Source: Flavobacteriales bacterium UBA1494 (lineage in GTDB: Bacteria; Bacteroidota; Bacteroidia; Flavobacteriales_E; Vicingaceae). From it: a stretch of DNA of 64,000 nucleotides. The stretch is taken from positions 1-64,000 of the forward strand of contig CAJJAT010000012.1 in NCBI GenBank assembly GCA_905182175.1, read 5' to 3'. Positions 57,186-64,000 of the stretch are shown here, in pieces. Positions within the stretch are counted from its first letter, which is position 1, and each line of letters starts with the position of its first letter. The notes beneath the pieces were generated by a model. It ran no database searches. It was not told where the DNA came from and worked only from the letters and a program-made list of their open reading frames with translations. The position numbers were made by a program, and so were the translations under genes.

Positions 57186-58499
57186 TCAATTATCGTTTTT
57201 AGGAAGGGGTAATTTAGATGAAGCTTTCCCAAAATATAATATATATGAGTAACAAATAATTACGACCAGAAAAGCAATTTTAAATCCACTGAGGTCGACA
57301 AAATACCCAAATAATGGTGGAATAAAAGCCCCACCTGCAATGGCCGTGCACAAGACTCCAGACCCTTGAGGCCTTAGGTGACCCAAATCCTCAATAGCAA
57401 TGGTAAATATTGTGGGAAACATAATTGAGTTAAACAACCCTACCGCTAGAATTGTCCAAAGAGACAAAATACCTACAGTTGAAATGCTTATCAGAACAAA
57501 AATAATTGCCAGTGCAGCAAACACCATCAATACATTATTCGGTTTGTACACTTTAGTTAAGTATGACCCTATAAATCGACCTACCATCGCTCCACCCCAA
57601 TAAAAAGTGACAAAAGCTGCCACAATAGCCTTATTGTCTACATTCTGCAAACCATCGGAATGAAAAATCGATGCAATTGAACTCATGAATGGATTTTCAC
57701 GAATTACTTCTGCTAAATTCATATCCATAAAATAGTTAACTAAATAACTCCCAATTGTAACTTCAGCACCCACATAAACAAATATTCCAACTGCTCCCAG
57801 CCTAAGCTTAGAATGCTTCAAAGCTTCCGCGTAGTTTCCTTTTATTTTGGTTGAAAGCAACTCTGGTAAATCTGTTTTTAATACAATAAGAGCCAACAAA
57901 ATAATACAGCCAGCTAACACCAAAAAAGGCATTTGAACGGCAGATGCCTCTTCATTCATATATACCTCAAAATCTTGTTTATTAAGGCCATTAATATCAA
58001 CTGATGATTTAATAGAATCACTCAATATAAATATGGCCCCAATGGCAGGAGCAATTGTTGTACCTAGCGAGTTAAAAGCTTGAGACAAAATTAATCTGCT
58101 TGACGCAGTTCTTGGTTCTCCTAAAACAGAAACGTAAGGGTTTGCGGCTACCTGCAAAACCGTCATTCCTGAAGCTAATATAAAGTATCCCACCATAAAA
58201 AGTGGAAACATCCTAAACGATGCTGCAGGCAGAAAAAGCAAACAACCCACTCCCATAATTACCAAGCCCCAAATAATGCCTTTTTTATACCCTATTCTGT
58301 GTAATAAATTTCCTGCCGGAATTGAAATTAGGCCGTAGGCTATGAAAAAAGCAAACTGAACCATGCCAGCTTGAAAAAAAGACAATTCAAAAATTTCTTT
58401 TAATCTAGGTATTAATGAATCAACCAATACCGTCAGAAGCCCGAAGGTGAAAAACAGCGAGGTGATAAGATAAAAGGATTTTTTATAAGATTTAGCCAT
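57186..58499 (-). CDS. Sugar MFS transporter (FucP/GluP type)
   Basis: A 437-residue, 12-helix major facilitator from the ATG at 58499; an open frame continues 123 bp upstream but its polar extension is not typical. The start MAKSYKKSFYLITSLFFTFG, LLTVLVDSLIPRLKE, the loop motif LLHRIGYKKGI, and LQVAANPYVSVLGEPRTASS, RL (helix 4, sugar contacts) place it with the fucose/glucose/galactose:H+ symporters (FHS family). The substrate cannot be told from sequence. Monocistronic. Confidence 0.9.
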   Translation of the reverse strand: MAKSYKKSFYLITSLFFTFGLLTVLVDSLIPRLKEIFELSFFQAGMVQFAFFIAYGLISIPAGNLLHRIGYKKGIIWGLVIMGVGCLLFLPAASFRMFPLFMVGYFILASGMTVLQVAANPYVSVLGEPRTASSRLILSQAFNSLGTTIAPAIGAIFILSDSIKSSVDINGLNKQDFEVYMNEEASAVQMPFLVLAGCIILLALIVLKTDLPELLSTKIKGNYAEALKHSKLRLGAVGIFVYVGAEVTIGSYLVNYFMDMNLAEVIRENPFMSSIASIFHSDGLQNVDNKAIVAAFVTFYWGGAMVGRFIGSYLTKVYKPNNVLMVFAALAIIFVLISISTVGILSLWTILAVGLFNSIMFPTIFTIAIEDLGHLRPQGSGVLCTAIAGGAFIPPLFGYFVDLSGFKIAFLVVIICYSYILYFGKASSKLPLPKNDN

Positions 58500-58784
58500 A
58501 TCAAAAATTAATTGGACAATAATAAACCATTTAAGTAGTAGTTTCAAATTAAACGGTCTAAAGTTTTGATTGATTTTTCGACAATTACCTTTGGTGTTTT
58601 TTTCAAATTTCATTGCGTGCAAATGACACTTGTAAATTTGAAATCCTGTTTATTCAATTAGGCTAAATTAAATAATGAAGCTCTTTGACCTTTTTGTACT
58701 AATATGGTTGAATTAAAAACTCCAATTTTTGATACTCAATTTGCTAACAATACCCTGTTGATCTTTGATTATTGATGTAGAAAA
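58500..58784. other. Upstream region of the sugar transporter
   Basis: About 285 bp with no clear gene. Fragments on the plus strand from 58700 may belong to the decayed T9SS protein that follows. Confidence 0.4.
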
Positions 58785-59310
58785 GTGCTCGGTACGTTAG
58801 ACTCTTTTAATGTTCAAGCTTGTAAAGGAGCTTCTTGGATTACTGTTTTTACAAAATCATCCGGCGCCTTTCCTTTCTACCGAGGAGGTATTTGGTGTCC
58901 CTGCCGTGCGTGCCCCAAAGAAATTATAGGCATAACTACACATAAAACCAATGATTGCCAAGTTCGATTTTTGTACCACGACGCCAACACGAAAACATAT
59001 TACGCAAGTACAGATGACGTTAGAATTTACGAACCTGTCATAAATACAATTAAAAAAATGTTGTTGAGGGTAGCTTAAAGGTTTCCCCAACCCTAGCACG
59101 GGCAACTTAAATCTAAATGTTGTGTAAAAGCAAGTCGGAAAAGAGTACCAAATCTTTGACATAAAAGGTTTCGCAATAGCAACTTATAGAATTAGCACTG
59201 CCCTATCTCAAACTGAATTAAACAATGTGTAAAAAGGAGTACACTTCTTGAAGATTGAAGGAATCAATAAAATGGAGAAATTGGTGATTCAGTATATTGC
59301 AAAAGATTAA
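58785..59310 (+). pseudogene. Decayed secreted protein with T9SS sorting domain
   Basis: A 97-codon open piece (58785-59078) is followed in another frame by an unmistakable T9SS type A domain at 59083-59310: FPNPSTGNLNLNVV, a TAA, KQVGKEYQIFDIKGFAIATY, LSQTELNNV, a TAA, KGVHFLKIEGINKMEKLVIQ and the end. Two in-frame stops and at least one frameshift disable it. The N-terminal part is missing or unrecognisable. Confidence 0.82.
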
Positions 59311-59412
59311 GATGTATTATTAAATGACTCCAATTTGTCGAATGTGTCGGATTGGAGTCTTTTGAAACAAGCAAGCTATCTTATTCGTTATTTTTATTGT
59401 CGATAAAACAGC

Positions 59413-61320
59413 ATGATGAATAAATTATTTTTTTTGATCTTCGGAGCAACTTTACTAACGGATACTAATATTTTAGCACAGCAAGTTCCTACTAAAATAT
59501 TTGACGTTGAAAAACGAGCTGCAAGTGGCAGATTTAATAACAAATCTGCACCACAAACGGCAGAATACGATGTGCATTATTACCAAATAACATTAGAATT
59601 AAACCCTGCAGTTCGCTTTATAGATGGAAATGTAAATGTTCATTTCATTGCACTTATACCGATGGACAGTATGGTTCTTGATTTTGGCAACCAATTAGTT
59701 GTAGATTCTATTGTGTACCAACAAAACACCTACCTCACTGCTAATACATCAGCATTCAATACGTTGAGTTTTGTTTTCCCAAATACAATCAGCGCAGGAA
59801 CCTTTGATTCTATTCAAGTATTTTACAGAGGAACACCTAGAGGAAATCCAAGAGGCACCCCTTTCGCGCAAGTGTCCGTTACAAATGGGAACCTTATTTG
59901 GACTTTGTCTGAACCATACGGTGCTAAAGATTGGTGGCCTTGCAAAAGCGATTTAACAGACAAAGCAGACTCTGTAAGTATTGAGGTTACAGTCCCACAA
60001 GGAAATAAAGTAGCCTCTATTGGTCTTTTACAAGGAATTGATACAGTGGGAACTAATTTAACATACCGATGGAAAACAACCTACCCAACTGTTGCCTATC
60101 TGGTAGCTATTGGCGCAGGAAAATATGACTTTTATCAGGATCAACTTTACCTGAACGGAGACAGTATTTTAATGGAACATTACTTGCTGCAAAATGAAAC
60201 TCAAAGTCAATCCATAACAGACATTGAAGAATTTATGGTTTTCTTCGATTCACTTTTTGGAGAATACCCTTTTATTAAAGAAAAGTACGGTCATGCTTCG
60301 TTTACATTTGGCGGAGGCATGGAGCACCAAACCATGAGCTTTATGGGCAGTTATGGCGGTGAATTAAAAGCACATGAATTGGCTCACCAATGGTTTGGAA
60401 ATAAAGTTACTTGTGGCTCATGGAGTGATTTATGGTTAAACGAATCTTTTGCTACCTATCTAACAGGCCTTACCTATGAGTTTGGAGTTGCTCACAGCCG
60501 AAATTTTTGGAGCGTTTGGTTAAGTCAAACTGAAGGTTCCGGTTTCACCTATCCAAACGGTTCGGTGTATAGATATGATACTACTAACGTAAATAGTTTG
60601 TTTAACAATCAGGTATACAACAAAGGAGCAATTACGTTGCATACACTGCGTTGGAAGATTGGTGACAGTGCATTTTTTGCAGGTGTGCGAAATTACATTA
60701 CCGACACAAGTTTAGCGTATGGCTTCGCCCGAACACCTGACTTTCAAGCTCATTTAGAGGCTTCGTACGGTCAAAGTTTATCTGAGTTTTTTAACGATTG
60801 GATTTATGGAAAGGGATACCCTAGGATTAGCACAAACTGGGCTCAAAACGGAGGTAGTTTTAACTTAACTGTGCAACAAACTCCATCCGATACATCTGTT
60901 TCATTTTTTGAAATTCCAATCCCCTACCGATTGCAAGGTCCTAACCTCGATACTTTTATTGTTGTAGAGCCTAACTCCACAAATGCAAATTTTAGTATTC
61001 CAATTTCTCAAACAATTACAAGCATTACGTTTGACCCCAATCAACAGATCTTTGCGCAAGAGCTTTTTACAACCTCCTTATCCAATAAAATGGAGCATTG
61101 CAATTTTACCATATACCCCAACCCTACTCGCGATTTTATTTATATAGATACAGACCTGAAATTAAATGGCGTAGTTAATATTTACGCCGCAACTGGGAAA
61201 TTAGCTTATTCCAAGTCGGCTACAAAACGATTAGATGTTAAAATGCTAGCTCGAGGAACTTATTTTATTGAACTTATTCTTTCGGATGAAGTAAGCAGAA
61301 ATAAATTTATAAAACGATAA
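59413..61320 (+). CDS. M1-family metallopeptidase with T9SS sorting domain
   Basis: A 635-residue gluzincin with a signal peptide (MMNKLFFLIFGATLLTDTNI, cleavage near LAQQ). Zinc site: HELAHQWFG with the third ligand Glu in LWLNESFATYL, 18 residues on. The exopeptidase loop is GGGMEHQTM (GxMEN-like). An N-terminal beta-saddle domain precedes it (YDVHYYQITLELNPAVRFID). The C-terminal 75 residues (YPNPTRDFIYIDTDL, ending RNKFIKR) form a T9SS domain, so it is secreted or surface-attached. It should act as an aminopeptidase in protein feeding. It follows a decayed T9SS gene on the same strand. Confidence 0.93.
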   Translation: MMNKLFFLIFGATLLTDTNILAQQVPTKIFDVEKRAASGRFNNKSAPQTAEYDVHYYQITLELNPAVRFIDGNVNVHFIALIPMDSMVLDFGNQLVVDSIVYQQNTYLTANTSAFNTLSFVFPNTISAGTFDSIQVFYRGTPRGNPRGTPFAQVSVTNGNLIWTLSEPYGAKDWWPCKSDLTDKADSVSIEVTVPQGNKVASIGLLQGIDTVGTNLTYRWKTTYPTVAYLVAIGAGKYDFYQDQLYLNGDSILMEHYLLQNETQSQSITDIEEFMVFFDSLFGEYPFIKEKYGHASFTFGGGMEHQTMSFMGSYGGELKAHELAHQWFGNKVTCGSWSDLWLNESFATYLTGLTYEFGVAHSRNFWSVWLSQTEGSGFTYPNGSVYRYDTTNVNSLFNNQVYNKGAITLHTLRWKIGDSAFFAGVRNYITDTSLAYGFARTPDFQAHLEASYGQSLSEFFNDWIYGKGYPRISTNWAQNGGSFNLTVQQTPSDTSVSFFEIPIPYRLQGPNLDTFIVVEPNSTNANFSIPISQTITSITFDPNQQIFAQELFTTSLSNKMEHCNFTIYPNPTRDFIYIDTDLKLNGVVNIYAATGKLAYSKSATKRLDVKMLARGTYFIELILSDEVSRNKFIKR

Positions 61321-61349
61321 GGCGTTTCAGTGCGGAAGCAATTTTAATG

Positions 61350-61373
61350 TATTTCAATTGACCGATTGAAATA
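61350..61373 (+). terminator. Hairpin after the M1 peptidase gene
   Basis: TATTTCAAT (61350-61358) pairs exactly with ATTGAAATA (61365-61373), with a 6-nt loop, 30 bp past the stop. The stem is AT-rich and no T tract follows, so it is a weak terminator candidate. Confidence 0.45.
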
Positions 61374-61536
61374 TTCTACAAACCCTAGTTTATTCCAATA
61401 CTACACTAGGAATCAGACATTTTGACCTAACCTAGTAGTAAACTCAAACCAAATATGACATTATTGCATGGAAACAAGCTATTTTCCCTTTGGAAGATAA
61501 TTTGATATGTTTTAATGAATAGCAAAATTAGTGAAC

Positions 61537-64000
61537 ATGAATTTTAAAAACTACACCATAAAATCGCAAGAGGTAATTCAACAGGCCCAACAGATGGCCA
61601 ACAGTTCGAATCACCAAGCGATAGAGAATGGCCATATCTTAAAAGCCATTCTCGATACCGATGAAAACGTTACTCCCTTTCTTTTAAAAAAACTAGGAGT
61701 TAATGTTGGAATTATTAAAAAAGCAACCGATAGTATTCTAAAGGGTTACCCAACCGTTCAAGGTGGTGATCAGTATCTTTCAAAAAACGCATCTTCCACC
61801 CTACAACAAGCCAATGGTTTGTTAAAAGTATTTGGTGATGAATTTATTTCTATAGAGCATATAATTATGGCTTTACTGAAAGGTTCAGACGCTATTGCAC
61901 AGCTACTAAAAGACAGCGGTCTGAATGAAAAGGACTTAAAGGTCGCTATTTTAGAATTGCGTAAAGGTGAAAATGTAACGTCAGCCAATGCCGAAGACAA
62001 TTACAATTCCTTAGAAAAGTATGCGAATAACTTAAATAAGTTGGCCGCTAACAATAAATTAGATCCCGTAATTGGCAGAGATGAAGAAATTAGAAGAGTG
62101 CTTCAAATTCTTTCTCGAAGAACAAAAAACAACCCTATCTTAATTGGTGAACCAGGCGTGGGTAAAACAGCTATAGCTGAAGGTTTAGCGCACCGAATTA
62201 TTAATGAAGATGTGCCTGATAATCTAAAAAGCAAGCAGATTTACTCCTTGGACATGGGAGCTTTAATTGCAGGAGCAAAATACAAGGGAGAGTTTGAAGA
62301 TCGATTAAAGTCTGTAATTAAAGAGGTTACTTCGGCAAATGGAGAAATTGTACTTTTTATTGATGAGATACATACCTTAGTTGGTGCAGGCGGTGGCGAA
62401 GGAGCTATGGATGCTGCTAACATTCTAAAACCTGCATTAGCCCGCGGTGAACTGAGAGCAATTGGGGCAACAACCTTAAATGAATATCAAAAATATTTTG
62501 AAAAGGACAAAGCACTTGAAAGACGTTTCCAAAAAGTATTGATTGATGAGCCAAGTAATGAGGACGCGATTTCCATTTTAAGAGGAATCAAAGAGAAGTA
62601 CGAAACGCATCACCGAGTACAAATTAAGGATGAGGCAATTATAGCAGCGGTAGAACTCTCCCAACGTTACATTACCGATCGTTTTTTACCAGACAAAGCA
62701 ATTGATTTAATTGATGAGGCAGCTGCTAAATTGCGCATGGAGATGAACTCTAAACCAGAAGAATTGGATGAGTTGGACCGGAAGGTGATGCAATTAGAAA
62801 TTGAGCGTGAAGCAATTAAGCGAGAAAAAGACAACGTAAAGTTAAAACTACTTTCTGAGGAAATTGCAAACTTAAATGAAAGGAGAAACGAATTAAACGC
62901 CAAATGGCAAGCAGAGCGTGAAATTGTAGACGGCATTCAAAAAGCAAAAGAAGAAATAGAAAATTACAAGTACGAAGCAGAAGCTGCTGAGCGTGCTGGA
63001 AACTATGAAAAAGTAGCAGAAATACGCTACGGAAAAATTAAAGAGAGTGAAGCTAATTTAGAAAAGTTCAAGGCGCTGCTTATCGAATCTAAAGAAAGGT
63101 CCACTTTAATTAAAGAAGAAGTTGATGCAGAAGAAATTGCTGATGTAGTAAGCCGTTGGACAGGAATACCAATTTCAAAAATGCTGCAAAGTGAGCGAGA
63201 AAAACTACTTTATTTAGAAGATGAACTCCACAAAAGAGTCGTTGGTCAAAATGAAGCAATTGAAGCAGTTTCTGACGCTATTCGAAGAAGCCGAGCAGGG
63301 TTGCAAGATGACAAGAAACCAATTGGTTCCTTTATATTTTTAGGAACAACAGGAGTTGGTAAAACAGAATTGGCAAAATCGTTAAGTGAGTACTTATTCA
63401 GCGATGAAAATGCAATGACACGAATTGACATGAGTGAATACCAAGAACGTCATGCAGTTTCTAGATTAATTGGAGCGCCTCCCGGATACGTTGGTTATGA
63501 CGAAGGTGGACAGTTAACCGAAGCCGTAAGAAGAAAGCCCTACTCTGTTATTTTGTTAGATGAGATTGAAAAAGCACATCCAGATGTATTTAACATTTTA
63601 CTGCAAGTATTAGATGATGGAAGATTAACAGACAACAAAGGTCGAGTGGTAAACTTCAAGAACACCATTATAATTATGACATCTAATTTAGGCTCAGATA
63701 TTATTCAAGAGAAGTTTGAAGACTTAGACGAGAATAAAATTGACACGGTTATGGAGTATGCAAAGAAGGAAGTGATGGCTTTGTTGCGCAAAACCTTACG
63801 GCCAGAGTTCTTGAACAGGATTGACGAAACTATAATGTTTACTCCACTAACAAAAGACAATGTAAAGGAGATTGTGAAAATACAATTAAATGGAATTGAG
63901 AAGTTAGCAGCTAAAAGCAACATAAGTTTAACCGCAACAAACGAAGTAATAAATTACTTATCGGAAATTGGTTATGACCCACAGTTTGGCGCGAGACCGA
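61537..64000 (+). CDS. clpB: ClpB protein disaggregase (3' end outside window)
   Basis: The frame is open from the ATG at 61537 to the window end (821 codons visible of about 860-870 expected). The N-terminal Clp-N repeat domain begins [23 protein letters not shown]1 has Walker [10 protein letters not shown] and Walker B LFIDEIHT. The coiled-coil middle domain lies at about residues 405-525. NBD2 has [13 protein letters not shown], a form of the usual GPTGVGKT with Thr for Pro, and [23 protein letters not shown] is the sensor-2 region. With DnaK it resolubilises heat-denatured aggregates. I see no clear heat-shock promoter upstream. Confidence 0.96.
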   Translation, partial: MNFKNYTIKSQEVIQQAQQMANSSNHQAIENGHILKAILDTDENVTPFLLKKLGVNVGIIKKATDSILKGYPTVQGGDQYLSKNASSTLQQANGLLKVFGDEFISIEHIIMALLKGSDAIAQLLKDSGLNEKDLKVAILELRKGENVTSANAEDNYNSLEKYANNLNKLAANNKLDPVIGRDEEIRRVLQILSRRTKNNPILIGEPGVGKTAIAEGLAHRIINEDVPDNLKSKQIYSLDMGALIAGAKYKGEFEDRLKSVIKEVTSANGEIVLFIDEIHTLVGAGGGEGAMDAANILKPALARGELRAIGATTLNEYQKYFEKDKALERRFQKVLIDEPSNEDAISILRGIKEKYETHHRVQIKDEAIIAAVELSQRYITDRFLPDKAIDLIDEAAAKLRMEMNSKPEELDELDRKVMQLEIEREAIKREKDNVKLKLLSEEIANLNERRNELNAKWQAEREIVDGIQKAKEEIENYKYEAEAAERAGNYEKVAEIRYGKIKESEANLEKFKALLIESKERSTLIKEEVDAEEIADVVSRWTGIPISKMLQSEREKLLYLEDELHKRVVGQNEAIEAVSDAIRRSRAGLQDDKKPIGSFIFLGTTGVGKTELAKSLSEYLFSDENAMTRIDMSEYQERHAVSRLIGAPPGYVGYDEGGQLTEAVRRKPYSVILLDEIEKAHPDVFNILLQVLDDGRLTDNKGRVVNFKNTIIIMTSNLGSDIIQEKFEDLDENKIDTVMEYAKKEVMALLRKTLRPEFLNRIDETIMFTPLTKDNVKEIVKIQLNGIEKLAAKSNISLTATNEVINYLSEIGYDPQFGARP

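Noticed and set aside
59826-59865. RGTP/RGNP/RGTP micro-repeat in the M1 peptidase as a mobile insertion
   Set aside because: Only three short units in an otherwise ordinary loop of the N-terminal domain.
63330-63370. Broken Walker A in ClpB NBD2 ([10 protein letters not shown])
   Set aside because: It still fits GxxxxGKT; Thr for Pro should not abolish nucleotide binding.

Overview
The window looks like a piece of a Bacteroidota chromosome, most likely a flavobacterial-type organism. The base composition is AT-rich. Several secreted proteins end in type IX secretion (T9SS, Por) sorting domains. Shine-Dalgarno sequences are not evident. Many start regions carry the Bacteroidota -7 promoter element TAnnTTTG, and the cofactor and metal genes are typical of the phylum. 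I see no rRNA, tRNA, CRISPR array, prophage or recognisable insertion sequence.

Layout. 1-2.3 kb (minus): an ECF sigma factor followed by a membrane anti-sigma-like protein with a TonB-C-like end; it carries in-frame tandem repeats and runs off the left edge. 2.5-6.3 kb: a graveyard with a frameshifted lipoprotein metallophosphoesterase, an intact SdiA-regulated-type lipoprotein and a heavily decayed class III nucleotide cyclase. 6.3-9.4 kb: a peroxide-defence block (Dps, a small DUF6952-type protein, thioredoxin, 2-Cys peroxiredoxin) with divergent oxyR. The shared promoter region has an almost textbook double OxyR site. 9.5-13.9 kb: an SRAP (YedK/HMCES) protein, then a cobalamin riboswitch controlling nrdB - acyl-CoA thioesterase - nrdA with a strong terminator. 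14-19.3 kb: YccF, a GNAT, katG, a Crp/Fnr regulator and a DJ-1/PfpI protein. 19.4-23.2 kb: a cysteine dioxygenase - PLP decarboxylase operon (predicted cysteine to hypotaurine) divergent from a Na+/solute symporter.

23.3-41.9 kb is gene-poor and rich in relics. It holds secreted proteins (erythromycin-esterase-like, SGNH hydrolase, GH43-like, a T9SS protein whose signal peptide is broken by an amber codon), a BamA/TamA-type barrel, fasciclin, gamma-glutamyltransferase, GNATs and an endonuclease/exonuclease/phosphatase lipoprotein. Between them lie decayed genes, including a duplicate 3' end of the symporter. 41.9-51 kb: a nonsense-split small gene, an aldehyde dehydrogenase behind a truncated GABA-type aminotransferase, lpdA, a UbiA prenyltransferase, HMG-CoA lyase, pyrD and an XRE regulator preceded by a cluster of TTACATTTGTAA-like palindromes.

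51.4-57.1 kb is a manganese/zinc uptake locus: an outer-membrane protein divergent from a DtxR/MntR regulator, a binding lipoprotein, an ATPase, a permease fused to a DtxR-like domain and a second permease. 57.2-64 kb: a FucP-type sugar transporter, a decayed T9SS protein, an M1 metallopeptidase with a T9SS tail and a ClpB disaggregase cut by the right edge.

Two themes stand out. First, redox and metal homeostasis: OxyR regulon, KatG, Dps, Mn/Zn uptake, B12-controlled ribonucleotide reductase and sulfinate metabolism. Second, active decay of accessory genes: at least eleven relics or single-lesion genes beside intact housekeeping genes. I found no clear candidate for a wholly new multi-gene system. 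The most informative loci are the OxyR operator touching the oxyR start codon, the animal-like cysteine dioxygenase operon, the XRE operator cluster and the repeat-bearing anti-sigma gene.
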